The notes under the pieces were generated by a model. The model made no database searches, was not told where the DNA came from, and saw nothing but the letters and a program-made list of their open reading frames with translations. Both the position numbers and the translations under genes were made by a program. Positions 44,426 to 57,200 of a DNA stretch of 64,000 nucleotides are shown here, piece after piece (positions within the stretch are counted from its first letter, which is position 1; every line of letters starts with the position of its first letter). Source of the stretch: Flabesymbios commensalis. Taxonomy: Eukaryota > Annelida > Polychaeta > Terebellida > Flabelligeridae. The stretch covers positions 62,257,282 to 62,321,281 of the forward strand of contig OZ024912.1 of assembly GCA_964017125.1 (NCBI GenBank), read 5' to 3'.

Positions 44426-46149
44426 TGTCCTTATACTTATTTTTTGTTGTCAAGCGAAAGGACAAGATTACCACAAAAAGGTATCATAAAAATGATAAAT
44501 AACTACAATTTTCTTGAAAATCACTGAACTGCGACCAAACCTTTTCATTTGCAGTCGTGCAGTGAAGTGTTTACTTATAAATCACAAGTAGGCCTGATGC
44601 AGAGAAGCGGTTCTTGAAATAACGATATTACAACATTCAAATGGCCGCCATTTTCTTGCTGAAACATGACCAAAAGTACCTCCGGTGAAACAGATAAACA
44701 GTCCCTACATAATCACGTCGGATTAGAGATTTTTTGGATATTGCGTTCACAAATAATCGAAAATTCCAATAGCTGCCATTTTGAAAAAATCTGAACTGCA
44801 TCAACATCCTTTGTTTTTCGACCATACACTTCAGTGGAGTGCTTTTATACAAAATTACGTGTGATTTGGTTGAGCGGCTCACAAATTTTTGTGGGCTCCA
44901 GCGACGGCGCAGAGACTGTATGCTGAACACATGCCTGCAGCCTGAAAGATGCATAATAACTAATCTGTATTAGAAAACTATAACCGGAAAATAACTGAAA
45001 TAGAGAGTTGCATATTTGCACAGCTAAGGAGCTCATCATATCCATCATATCCAACCCAACCTTAAAATAGAAACAAATAGTTCAGAAAATTAAGGGTCAT
45101 TTTTACCATCGTCAATTTAAAAAAACTATTTATATTCGAGATATTAAGTTATATATATTACTGGGTAATAACTAGGCTATTTTAAAACAAGAGTTTGAAA
45201 ATAAGGCTAATCTGTGGGAAAGGACTTGTGCTATGGAAAATTATGTCAAAGCGGAGTCATTAAAACTGCATTTTACCGCTAAAATAGACGAGCAGTGGCT
45301 GCCGTATGTTTTTTTTTAAATACATATAAAAATACTTTTAAAACTAGCTTCCAGTTTGAAAACAACTCAATATGGTATCTAGGAATGTTAAAGATAATAT
45401 TAAAAGTGGTCTCTTGCTTGTACTAAAAATGTTTAACGACACCATAGTTTTCTATTTGACTATGTGTTAATGTTGGACCTGCACCGTCTGCAAACATGTC
45501 CCAACATTCACCTAGCATTCGCTCATCGTATCGAGGGTCGTGGGGCGCGGGTGTCAAGGGGGTTTTCGAGATAACCGAGATACCCCCTTACTAGTCATTA
45601 ACTGCTCGCATCTTGTATTCCCCATTTCTTCCATCAGCAAATCATGCATACCATCCCCATGGTCAGATGAGGGTAGCCATTGCAATAATTAGATGTGGGA
45701 TTGAATCTCATTAAATGAAATAATTATGAACAATCTATAATGGCTTACTATTTTACACCAATTACGACTACACTATACATTTTTCAGTCTTTTTAAATGA
45801 GAACGGTACAAATAATTACCCCTATAAATTATAGTTGTTACGCCGTAGTCGCACATAAAACTTTTATTGCTGGATTTGGCTGGGCGTGCAGGTAAGACAC
45901 CGCAGTTATCAACTTATAATAACAACCACTCGCTCGCTTTATATTTCAGCGTTCTAAAATTTTTTGTCAAAATTCTTCAATTCATCGATAAGGTGTATAC
46001 ATAGTCCTACATTTTTTGGTTAATCTATGGTTGAGTAGGCCTACCTGAGTACCGGATATGGGTCTTCTTCTGCGATTGGCGAAGATTCAAGCTGGGCTGA
46101 ACACCTAATTCAACGTTACCAAGATAGGATTCAGCCTCAAGTAAACGGT
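44426..46149. other. Long non-coding stretch
   Basis: Contains AAATGGCCGCCATTTT (44640-44655), a palindromic word of the type discussed in the findings, a weak GTTGGACCTGCACC patch near 45475, and AT-rich filler. Frames here (44637-44954, minus) have no domain. No gene seen. Confidence 0.35.
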
Positions 46150-46412
46150 GGCTTATTCATTAAGTTCCGTCTGTTTAAAAGCGCTGAATTGTTTTTGTAT
46201 AAACTATGGAGACCAAATGGTTCATAATCATCATAAATGTCTTAGTTAGCTCTTTCCACTTCATTTGAATACCTATGTTATGGGTCTACGGCCTTTGCAA
46301 ATATTTTAATTTTTACAGTGCGGGGATCGATTTTAGACGTCCGGATCTGACGTCGTCTACAGACGTCAGATCCTGACGTCTAAGGTCGATCTCCGCGCTG
46401 TAAGGGTTGACC
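46150..46412 (+). mobile_element. MITE family M3 (best copy)
   Basis: A unique-looking left part (TTTAAAAGCGCTGAATTG, TATGGAGACCAAATGG, GTCTTAGTTAGCTC) leads to a 84-bp palindrome at 46319-46402: GCGGGGATCGATTTTAGACG and its inverse, centred on TCTACAGA, with four GACGTC/TGACGT words. Other copies: 15000-15187, 43820-43985, 50283-50440, fragment 12470-12545. Confidence 0.7.
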
Positions 46413-46548
46413 TCCCGTCCCGATTATATTCGTTTTTCCCCTATTTTTCTTAGCACATTAAATACTAACTTTTGAACATGTTAAAGATAAAACGTGACAT
46501 TAGTCAGTACGATTTAAAATCGTTAACCTTCATTTTGTAAAATCGGAA

Positions 46549-46612
46549 TTATTTCCACTCACTTGAAGTTGTGGATCGCGTCAGCAAGACACAACTTAAA
46601 GTGAGTAAAAAT
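46549..46612. mobile_element. Very short TIR MITE, family M4 (copy 2)
   Basis: ATTTCCACTCACTTGAAGTTGTG and the inverse CACAACTTAAAGTGAGTAAAAAT surround 17 bp. Same arms as 15189-15265. Confidence 0.65.
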
Positions 46613-47258
46613 TCGAATTAAAAAAATTGCAAGTCAAAGGATTTTAATGCCTCTCGGCGTGTTATAATTTGAGGACGTCTTTATTTTGAGGGACAGCGTT
46701 ATGAGCTGATTTTTAATGGGTAAAAACGAACAAAAAATTACTATAAAAATATAGGTATAAATACTTTTTATGACATTTATTTTCACTTCAATAAAATGTT
46801 ATGTAATAATATATTGTACATAGTTACAACCCCCATCTTGATTGCGCCCCATTGCGGAAAAAACAAGTCAGCTAAATATATGTGTAGCCTATATTCAATG
46901 AATCTTGTTAAACATATAAGCCTATATAATTTGGCCGCATCATTAAGAAATTGACCGTGGCGATAATTTCTAAAATAAAGAAAATATTTTTTTTAAATAT
47001 TGTTTATTTTTCCTCATCTTCACCTTCAAGCTTTGATTAGGTTGGTCATATAAAAAATTCATTACACCATAGTTGAATATCTTATTGTTGAATTGAGGTA
47101 CTTAACGATAATAAATTATCATTTATCGTTTGATGTTTGCCAGCTTATGCGACAAAATAAAGTTAATTAAATGGGGTACCACGACGTCTGCCATTAACGT
47201 TTGGCGTGTTTTCATGAAACTGTTTTCAGTTTTGCGATTTATCAAAGGATTCGTGGCT
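46613..47258. other. Non-coding AT-rich spacer
   Basis: Only AT-rich filler; no repeats or frames worth calling. Confidence 0.35.
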
Positions 47259-47375
47259 GGGGCCGTATTCTCGTACAAGTTACGATATATCGTAGGCTTC
47301 TGATTGGTCGAGATGGCCATCTCAACCAATCAGAAGCCTACGATATATCGTAACTTGTACAAAAATACGGGCCCA
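47259..47375. mobile_element. Near-perfect palindromic MITE, 117 bp
   Basis: Arms of about 45 bp (ACAAGTTACGATATATCGTA, then GGCTTCTGATTGGT) mirror each other around GATGG|CCATC at 47316/47317, with one mismatch in the inner 42 bp. Outer ends GGGGCCGTATT/AATACGGGCCC. Such perfection implies recent insertion or gene conversion. Each arm has an ATTGG/CCAAT box. Confidence 0.85.
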
Positions 47376-47449
47376 GATGGACAAACGCAGGCAATTAAAT
47401 ATGAGAGGTAATATCAGCGATATATTGATCTGTTAATCTACGGTCCAAC

Positions 47450-47760
47450 GAGGCGTTTTAAGCCTCCCGATGACGCGTGTCATCGGCTTGCTTCGCCAAG
47501 GCATCGGGACATCAAGCAGTCGGCGAACACTCGGCGAGTTACACCAAGGTTCAAAACGTCGCAGACACATCGGCGACACATCGGCGCTATTCTCAACATT
47601 CTCATGTAAACATCGTCGAAGTATATTTGATGTGATTATATTGCTGATGGTTTGGTGATCCATCACCGATCTATAACCGATGCTCGTCGATGTTCCCGAA
47701 CTACTCTGCGAAGCATCTACGGTGCTACGGCGATGCCTCTAGTCTAGTAGGAAGAAGGGG
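47450..47760. repeat. ATCGGCGA/CATCGTCG iterated repeat
   Basis: CACATCGGCGA, CATCGTCGA, GCGATGCC and CATCGGC recur every 15-30 bp in both orientations, in style like the GCTGGGCC repeats but with another core word. Frames on both strands arise from it. Confidence 0.55.
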
Positions 47761-47789
47761 GTATCGTGCACCCCCCGGAAATCAATTTC

Positions 47790-48712
47790 CAATTGATGTC
47801 TCTAAATTGGAAAAATACCATAGAAAACGATTTGCTATGTTAAAAAATTGACAAAATGTCCCACATACCATTTTTATGCAAATTAGTGACGCCATTACTG
47901 GAAAATCTATATTTGGCCATATCTCATCTAATAGTGCACATGGCTCAACAATTAAGGAGTCTAACCCCATGTTTAAAGGGTCTACGATCATTATAAAACT
48001 ATTTTTGAAGTGATCAAATGTGTCTAAAAGATTCTAGCGTGCAAGATCGCCGCCCATTAGCGAAAAAGTTTCCCCATACCTTCGCGTATATCAGGATGTA
48101 AGGTTGTGCAAGAGCATCAACAACAGTGATAACCAAACTGTACAGAAGCCAGAATGAAAAGGCAACATGTGTGCTTTTTGGGCATTTCTTGAATTTGACA
48201 TGATTTTTTATTGGGTTATTGTGCAGCCGTTTCTGCAGCTTGACAGTTCTGATTTATCATAGCCGTTCAGGTCTTTGACATAGACCAAGCGCAATGACGA
48301 TAGCAAGAGGACCTCATTATGTTGAACAACATGTTATCTAGTACGAATACAAGTGCCTTCTCATGGACATATCAGATCGCTCTAAAGATAGTTTTACTAT
48401 GTTCTGTGACCCTCGAAACATAGGTCTGGAAGCTTGTTATCTTTCATATTGGCTGAGCTATGGCGAAAAATAGACTTTTCGTTAATGACGGGAATATTTT
48501 GCTTAATAGCATGTGTTAGACACATGTGATCACATCAAGAATAGTTTTATAATGCTCTTGGACCCACGAAATATGGGATTAGACACCCTAATTGTTGAGC
48601 TATCTGCACTCTGGCCTGAGATATATCAAAATATACATTGTCCAGTAATGGCGGCTTTAATTTGCATAAAAATAGTATGTGGGACATTTTGACTTGAGTT
48701 GGCTAATGCTCA
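47790..48712. mobile_element. Foldback element with ~220-bp inverted arms
   Basis: 47805-48035 and 48490-48705 are inverted: ACAAAATGTCCCACATAC, TTTATGCAAATTA, GTCTAACCCCATGTTT and ATAAAACTATTTTTGA recur mirrored. The central 450 bp is non-coding. No clear target duplication. Confidence 0.65.
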
Positions 48713-49112
48713 TAGATGAATCTGATATAATTATTTAAAATTATTTGTATTTATTATAATTTCGTAGAATAACTGTTATGCGTAAGGTCAATGCGACATT
48801 ATCAATAACAGTTGTAAAAACTACTTTATGGCATTGATTTCTAAACGGTTACCATCACTAGGTATTGTGATTAAATAAGAGTAAGAACTACTACATTGTT
48901 CAACCATATCCCCTGCAGTGCGCATATAGGGAAAACAGCCTGATACCCATTGTCACCCATGCATAGCGCATCAGCGCTTTTAAATAAAAGAGCTCTCAAA
49001 GCAACACGATTGGATGTATTAAAAAAAAATAAGAACTATATTGCTCAGTACAACTTCCTGCTCCATCCTTGTTTGGAAAAAATGGTACAAAGGTAATTTA
49101 TATCTGTATAAT
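48713..49112. other. Non-coding spacer
   Basis: AT-rich, no signal recognised. Confidence 0.3.
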
Positions 49113-50282
49113 GGTCTCACCACCCTAAATGAGCCGAAATCCAAGGGGGTGGCTACTGACTGGAGAGTCCGTACATAAATAACTGCTTTACATGGTTGTT
49201 TCTGCTTCTAGTGAAAAAAAAAAATACAGGAATGTCGTAATTGAGTGGATTATTTGCAAGCACATCCTTTTTTTTTGCGTGACATGAGGTATAACTGTGT
49301 TGTGAGATTTTGGGAAGGATACAGGAGGTGATGAGAATAAGCGTAAGAATATTTAGGGAGCGTGGCTCAAAACGGGGAAGGTTAGCATACCATTTTCGGT
49401 CCTGTGTTTTTATAAAGGACAGCTTAGTCTTTATTATGGTGTGTCACATAGGGGGGGGGGGGGGGTTAGGTAGGGACGAAAGTGGTGAAATCGGCCCTTA
49501 AAATGTTGTCATTAAGACCGGCCTACGTTTTTGTAACACCAGTCCTTATGAACATGTGCAATAAAGCGTTTCAGGTCCTTAGGTTAAGTACTTTTGTCTT
49601 TAACAAGTGTTCAGAAAAAACCATTTCAAATTATATTTGTGGTTAAAAGCTTAAAGGGTTTTGGTTGTAATAATGTTGGCCTAGCGTCGCAGACGGTGGC
49701 CCAGCATTACATCAGCATTGGGTCAATGTATCCTGTTATCTGGTGTTTCTGGCTCCAAGATGTTGAAGCGTCACCAGCATAATGCAGCAGTCAGGAAACA
49801 CGTTACAATCACTCAATGCTGTTTCAATGACGGACCAGCGTCGAAGACTGTGGGTCAACATTGAAACAGCATTGGTTGAATGCCACGTGTTTGCGCAAAG
49901 TATACAACAAAGATGGTGCTGGGCCAGCGTCGTAGGCGATTGACCGGCATTGAGCCAGTAATGGTCTACAACGCTGGCCCGACATTGTACCGGAATTTGG
50001 TGGGTAGGCCTACATGCTCTGTACGAGGTACATCGTAGGCAAGTATTGAATGAATGTTGGCCAGTACTGGCTATGGTGGTGGAAGGAATACACGTCGAAG
50101 ATATATTTGAACTTGTCTCCTTTGTTCTTTCCTTAATTATATCCTGTACATTTAGGATTATTGCCCACCAGGAAGACCAATACACTGTAGCACTCAAACA
50201 GACTAAGGCCTGGCTTCGGAGTTCGTATCGGGAACTCCTTTTCTATTTATACAATGGGGCTGGCATTTAGGGTGGTGAGACC
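49113..50282. mobile_element. TIR element with perfect 19-bp ends
   Basis: GGTCTCACCACCCTAAATG at 49113-49131 is exactly inverted at 50264-50282. The interior holds a poly-G tract (49451-49465) and three or four GCTGGGCC/CAGCATT units (49668-50000) but no transposase. No clear target duplication; an M3 MITE copy abuts the right end. Confidence 0.75.
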
Positions 50283-50440
50283 TACATAGACGTCAAATTC
50301 TGACGTCTAAAGTCGATCCCCACACTGCAAGAATTAAAATATTTATGGTGGCAGTAGACTATTATTTCAAATTGATAAAAACCCTTTGGTCTCCATGGTT
50401 TATACAAAAACATCTCAGCGCTTTAAGGGTTAAACACTTG
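50283..50440 (-). mobile_element. MITE family M3 (reverse copy)
   Basis: AGACGTCAAATTCTGACGTCT, GTCGATCCCCACACTGCAAG, TTTGGTCTCCATGGTTTATAC and CAGCGCTTTAAGGGTTAA are the reverse complement of the best M3 copy, in order. Confidence 0.65.
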
Positions 50441-51593
50441 GAGTGACTGGTGGTGTTGCCGGTCTTGATGGCAAAGCAGTCTCCGTTGTGGCTCGTAATC
50501 TATTTATTTATTTGCCACCAATACAACAACAATTACAATTCTGTGAAACGCAGTGATGTCACCGGAAACCCCTTTCATATTGCTACTCGGTGAAAATAAT
50601 GTTATATACGACCCCCTCCCCCATAATTCATTGTATTAGCTAGCTCGGTGAAAACATTGAGGTCAAGGCTATTGAGTTGCACACAATTGTTATGTCCCAC
50701 ATATGCTTGTCCTTAAAACAGTAGATACAATTTGTTATTAATAATAAAAAATGATGGCTAGGCCATCAGGAACAGATATACAGCACATGTACTGTATTAC
50801 CTATACAAGCTTAGTTGTACCAAATGTAGGCCTTATGTAATTATTCTATAAAATATAACAATAATAATTGAAACATGCCCCGACCACGAGCACGTTATTA
50901 TTGACATCAAAATCAGACTTAAAGTTTTTAAAATGACTTGGGAAACCTATTTCAGAACCATACAAAGACTGACTGCTTCTGGTTTTCTGTTGAAGGGTAT
51001 TCCAAGAGGGAGTTATTTTTTGGGCTAAAAAAATCACCTAATTGTACTTCATACAAACCAATGTCTTCAAAATCACAGTGCTAACAAATTAGGTTTTGTA
51101 CATCTATCACTATATTTTACTTCAGGATAATTCAGTATATGCTCTATTCAACTGCTCGTTGAATAGATTATAATATCTGCATTTGGAAACCAAGCTGTCA
51201 AGCAGTGCTCAAGGTTACTATACCCAGTAAACGCAAAACATTTGTATAACTGACTAATTTGCTGCTAACAAGTTTACTGTACACATAAGATAATACATGA
51301 ATACCACAACTTTAGTTAAATTTAGTAAAAACGAACCGCAAAATTATAGCCTAGTATAGCATACATTTTGTTTTCATTACATTGCAATTTTTGGTTATAA
51401 TGTATATGTTCCTGATTAATAGTTTTCAATTACTATATCAACAATAAATGTTGCCAAGCTGCATCGCATTCATACACAACCAATCCTTTGCATTGAGCAA
51501 GGTTGGTGTGCACGTCAGTCCATTTCGTAACATATATGCATTTTTTCTCAATCCTCCTACTACATCTAATTATCACAAGCAGTACTATTGTTC
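50441..51593. other. Non-coding spacer
   Basis: AT-rich. The minus frame at 50846-51037 has no domain. Nothing else seen. Confidence 0.3.
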
Positions 51594-51817
51594 AGATGCT
51601 GCTGGTTGATTTATTGTGGGACAAGACCAGTGGGGGGCCGGCTCACACCTCCATTATGTTGGGGACAATCGCCCTCAATGTGCCTGATGGTGAAAACGAT
51701 AACTGTGAAAACATTCAGTTTTTTAGTCGGGTGGGAGACCATAATATGAACCTTGCAATAAAAGGAGTATGTTTTGCACAGATCAGATCGCTCCAGTACG
51801 ATTCAAATACTGTAGAT
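51594..51817 (+). pseudogene. Exon-like open segment of unknown family, cut by a TIR element
   Basis: After an acceptor-like ACTATTGTTCAG, about 75 codons read coding-like sequence (WDKTSGGPAHTSIMLGTIAL, then IQFFSRVGDHNMNLAIKGVC) with regular amino-acid composition. The frame then runs into the palindromic element at 51818 and continues only as its low-complexity translation (PTPPPP). I do not recognise the family. It could be a host exon, a pseudogene, or part of an unknown transposon protein. Confidence 0.35.
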
Positions 51818-52806
51818 TTAGGTCATGGGCCAGAACTATCCTACGTGCACCCAACCCCCCCCCCCCCCACAACTTACCCACACCAATTTTTGTTTAAACC
51901 TTAAGAGGTCCAAAACATGAAGTGATACGGTAACTGCATAAAAATAGGGACGAACTTTATATTTTGACCCTTTATAGTTAATTAAAATTAGGGGGTAGGG
52001 TTGCGCAAACGTCTGTCTTTGCTATTCTTGTTTACAAATCTAAACATGGAATAAGCCATATAAAAGGTTATAAAATTTCCGTTCTAATGATGTATTGCAT
52101 GTGAAAGACACCAAAAATAACATGTTAACCAACATATTTAAATTCAGCACACCCAAATTATGTAAAAAGCAGCGTAAAAAATAATTTGAACTCAAATGTC
52201 GAGCACAGTTCAATGTTTCATATTTCAGCCCATGCTAAATACACACATTATCTAAAAAGGCTGCAATATTTCCGCATTTTAAAATATATACAAATGTAGA
52301 AATCTAAATATCGATCAGTTTTAAGCATATACACATCTGGGATAAGAAAACATAAGTTGAACATAGATATGGCTAATAAATATGTTTTATTAGGTAGTTT
52401 CCATTGCCCATCTTAACTTGCTTGTTTTGTTGTCGATTTTGATTATTTTGAGATAAAAAAACATGTTTCAACGTATTTCTAGGAATAACTCTTTAAGCCA
52501 CTGTATCATGAAATACATTATCAGAGCGGAAATTCAATTACCCTTCATATGGTATATTGCATGTGTAGATGTGTAAACTAATATAGCAGCGACAGACGTT
52601 TGCGTAACCCTACCACCTAATTTTAAACAGGTTTGGGGGTACCCCCTAGAAGGGGTCAAAATATAAAGTTCGTCCCTATTTTTTTTGCTGGTAACATCTC
52701 ATTTCATGTTTTGGACATATTAAGGTTTTACAAGGTGGTGTGGATGAGCTGTGGATGAGTTGGGGGGGGGGGGGGGGTGGACGTAGGGTTCTGGCCCATG
52801 TCCTAA
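51818..52806. mobile_element. TIR element with ~200-bp inverted arms
   Basis: TTAGGTCATGGGCCAGAAC at the left and, reverse-complemented, TTAGGACATGGGCCAGAAC at the right; the arms continue through a C-run, ACATGAARTGA, AATAGGGACGAACTTTATA and GTAGGGTTRCGCAAACGTCT. The 570-bp centre is AT-rich and non-coding. The frames at both ends come from the arms. Confidence 0.8.
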
Positions 52807-54016
52807 TCGGGTGATATTTGTGAGGTTTTATTTTTCGCGAATTTCGCGAGGTGAACAAATTCGCGAATTCAAGAATATCGCAAAATTTTGCTGTTACCAA
52901 CATCAATGACCAGCTTACATACTTTAGCCATTAACTTAGAATCATAGGCGGTCTCGCCTTGCTTTATACCATTATTTTGCTACAGTATAATTATGTGATC
53001 AACATTTAATTTCTTTTGTTGGACAGATATTCTGTGAAGTGGGAATACATTCACAATTAAATTAAGTGCTTATGTACATGTATTTGTGGTATAATTCGTA
53101 TATCTAATAGCACCAATGATAAATTTTGTATAAAAAATGTACACTATAAGAATCAGGTGAACTAGTTGTAAAAAAAGATGCCAATAAAGTCAATAAAACT
53201 ATCATAGCCTTGCCGATAGGGAGAGTTTCGCACAAAATATTTGTTCTCTATCACGCTTCTAGTCTATATGACCTTCTTAACGTCTCAGCACACATAATAC
53301 CCGTCCAATAGACGTAGGCCTACATAGTCAGGGGGCTTAATCATATGATTGTTCAAATCGTCCCAAAAGCACCAAATTTGGACCACTTATAGCCAAGGTC
53401 ATATAATTTTGAATTTCCGCGGCAGCCAAGCTGTGCTCCCGCTGTGGGCGCCATATTGGACAAATCCACTATGGCCGCCATTAAAATTAGGGTCATGTCA
53501 TAACTTGTAAACTAATAGACGTAGAAACGATTGTAATACCACTTTCCCATGATTTTCGAATATGTAGAATTGATTTTTGATGTTTTGAAGTTGATTTGTG
53601 AACAATTTAAGGCACAAATATATATATAAATGGTATTTTCGTAAAAAAATGACATTTTCAATATATGCTAGCGATTTAAATGACGTAGATTTTCTATGAA
53701 TTTTTTTTTCAGTATAAGATTAGTGTCATGTATTCAAAATGACCAATCCATAACATTTTGTACCAGAGTAGGTCTTTGGGGTTCCTGTGTATCAGCCATA
53801 TTGGACAATTTCTAAATGCTGCAAGCCCAAAAAAAAGATTAAAATTATTATTATACAGTGACTGAATACCGTGTGAGCAAGTCCAAATGCATAGTTGTAA
53901 TGTTATTTACAAGATATATTACAGTGTATGTAGATCTGTCAAACTTCGATCTTGAACAGATTGATATCCTCCCATTATTTTTTAATACTCTGTGGACATT
54001 ATCCGTGGACATTGTA
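52807..54016. other. Non-coding spacer with TTCGCGAATT patch
   Basis: TTTTTCGCGAATTTCGCGAGG and AAATTCGCGAATTCAAG near 52830-52880 recall 18117-18180. ATGGCCGCCATTAAAA lies at 53472. The frame starting 53858 has no domain and is cut by the next MITE. Confidence 0.35.
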
Positions 54017-54260
54017 AGGGGTCTTGTCAAGTTAAAACAATTCAAAAAATCCGAGAAAAACTCGGATTGTCCAGACCCCACCAACTCACCCGCCTATCAA
54101 TTTTTTAATTTTTTTTGGAAACATGTACAAAGAAAAAAACACACAAAAAAATACATTATTTCCCCCCCAAAAAAGAGATCCGAGTTGGAGCTTGACCCAC
54201 CCACCCACTTCCGAGTTTTTCTCGAAATTTTTTGATTTTTTTCAACTTGACAAAACCCCT
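54017..54260. mobile_element. Palindromic MITE, 244 bp
   Basis: AGGGGTCTTGTCAAGTTAAA and its inverse TTCAACTTGACAAAACCCCT are the ends; inside, AAAAAATCCGAGAAAAACTC is mirrored by GAGTTTTTCTCGAAATTTTT. An inner hairpin TCCGAG-AAAAA-CTCGGA lies at 54049-54066. No coding capacity. Confidence 0.75.
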
Positions 54261-57200
54261 AAAGTAATGCTCTTAATTTATGAACTAGACGCATATGCTA
54301 GCTCTTGGCTAGGGTCTGCCACTCTATCCCATATGCAAAGAGCTACAATGACAATATTCAGAAACCTTAGGTGAGGATACATTTCTGCTGCAACTTTGAG
54401 CTTTTGCACATTGAAGAGAAGTATCAACTGATTATGGGAACGATTCTGCGTATCTCAAGCGGATGCACTCTTGTCTGGGCGTGCTGATTCCACCCTGAGT
54501 GACCATCATATAACGTGTTCAATTTACGTTAATCAAGTTTTCAGAGATGGTTCTGAGAAACAGATCAATAAAGTTTGATGTCAGAACACTACAACCACAC
54601 AGGGCAGATACATGTATATTTCAGCACATTAGCCATGCAACATATCAAAGCGTCTACATTTAGAACTGTGACAATAAGAGTGCCAGGACTATATTGCAAA
54701 ACACTCTAGGCCTGATTGAGGCATTTCTTACTATCACTGAAGATCCACAATGTTTTATTCTGGAATGTGTTCATAAGGAACCCATTGAGCGATATCTTGT
54801 GTTGGTATATAGCAACACAAGTGGCTCTATTTAATATGTTAATGATGTCAGATATATTTTTTCCTTGGGAACAGCTGCTAATCTGAGAATATCCCGCCAA
54901 CACTAGCTACGCTCTTTGATCATCTGAAGAGTTCTGTACTGCAATCCTGTTTTATTTGCAAGCAATCGACCATTACCAAATAGATAATTTGACTTTGATA
55001 CATGGGGTGAGTATGGGATGAGCATGGCAAAATATGTTTTGTCGTTCTGGACAGTCATTGCTTACTCAATCAAAGCATGTTTCATACTCTTACACTGTAC
55101 AAAGAGGAACTGTAAATCCTGTAGAGCAGGTCATGTATGAGTATGGGTGTATTAGCAGAGATGGAACAATTGAAGTTGTATAGCTGTGTTGCGTAAAATC
55201 TAAGGCAGTTATACGAAAATCTAATTATTTTCTTGCGCCGTGAGCCACTAATATTATACTAGAATATTCTTATTGTAAATGTTATTATTCTAAGTTACAA
55301 ATAAGCGGCTGATCTGGTTCACTGTTGATTTGATTGCTACATAAGTATTGTATGTTAACATAAATTATATTGTTCAAGCTTCAGTAATATAGATATGCAT
55401 TGTGTAATTAAATTGAAATTGATACTCAAAGATTGGCTTTTTTTTATTGTTTTGAACATAAAACAAATAGCATATTTAAGTCGGATGGTTCCTTTTGCTT
55501 GTGTAATATAAAATGTATTATGTAGTACATAACATTTCAGGCTATTTTTTTTCACATATTTTATTAAATAGAAGCGTTAAAGTGTAAATATACCTGAAAC
55601 AATTATCAGATTATTCTAGCAATATTGTTCATGTAATTTATTAATAATATTAGCCATCCAGGTTACATGTATTACAGAAGGTTGTGTTTGTTATTATATA
55701 ATCAGAACAGGGAATGTTTTATATTGGAAATATATGTATACATGGAAGGCCTACATAATTATGTGACTGTAATATTACATGTATCGTAATTATAAATAGA
55801 TTTCTTATGGCAAAAATGTATACACAATGCTATTTTACTTGATTCTTCTTAAGTTTACAACTTATTATCTTGGATTGCATTGACCCAAACTGTTCAAATT
55901 CGTGGCATAATAATGCAAACCGAACATTTAACTGATCCGCCAATAAAAAACGTACAAAAAATAAAGAATGACTAATATGGCAAAGTTGACATGTAAACGG
56001 GCAATAAAACCTTTCGAAAAAATACCTTGAGCCACAATTATTTTGGTAAATCTGTAGCGCATATTTTTCATTAATTATGAGCCTATTTCCTTGAAATTTA
56101 GCACAAGAAATTTTCAAGAGTTATATCTAAACATTGGTACAAAATGCAAAAAAAATTATTAGATATTTCAAAATTAAAGACTATTTGACATAAATTATGA
56201 TAAAATTCCAGAATTAGTTTAATGGGTTTATAGAGGAACGTCATAATTTCAATTTATTGCAACTTTTAAAATACTGCATATAATAATTGACGGAGAAATC
56301 AACGATAAACATGCGCTTCTGATTAGTTGTGGCCTAGGGTATAGCACAACTACTAAATATATTTTTTTTAATATGACTAACGCTGGCCATTTTGGATTTG
56401 ACCTACCTCTTTGTGACCTTAGCCTATCATAGAATTTGGTAAAAAAAATCTATAACTACAGGGTCAGTATGTACCAAAATGCTACAAAAAAACATTTGTC
56501 CAGGAGTCGGTTAGGACTATATTCAAATGCCGTGTAAAATCAAAGATGGCCGCCCAAAAATAACGACACTTCCACTTTAATCCACTAAACGCACAAATTA
56601 AAAGTTATTTCACCACCAGGACCCTCCACGAGGGGTAGCATTTTGTTCCTGGATTTGTGCTGCAAAATCAGCCGTCGACACATATTTTACCATTATGACC
56701 CTCTGAGCTTATGCATCTAAAATTAACTCTTCCTATGCTGTATCTTTTCATTCAGGGCAATAAATTGGATCAAGATCAGCTTGTTAACACGAAATCTCCA
56801 GAAATACATAATCGACCATATCTTTGCTGTTACTTTACTTTAAAATGTTATTTTAGCATGTTTAGTGGTTAATAATACACTCTAGTTGCCAATGAGTCTG
56901 TTACGCTATTTTGATTGCTTAATTTTGATATTATGTTTATGAACCTATATTTAGCACCGCTGCACAAAACCTATATGACCGCTTTAAATTGACTGACTGC
57001 AAGTCTCCAATAAACATATAGACTTTGGTACACGATGTTACATTTTGATTGTTATACATATCTATTATAGATAAGTTTGAATGAAAATATATTTTTTACG
57101 CTAAAATTCATAATGGCGGCCATATCTTTAGTAACAAAAAAATCAAACCAAGGCAAATAGCAAATATTTTACAAAAAATGTAGACAAGTAACACTGTAAG

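Noticed and set aside
47433-47666. Overlapping frames of 62 and 77 codons on opposite strands
   Set aside because: Both arise from the ATCGGCGA iterated repeat.
49736-50197. 153-codon minus-strand frame
   Set aside because: Made of the GCTGGGCC repeat inside the 49113-50282 element; no domain.
53858-54374. 125-codon plus-strand frame
   Set aside because: Its second half is the palindromic MITE at 54017-54260; the first half has no recognisable domain.
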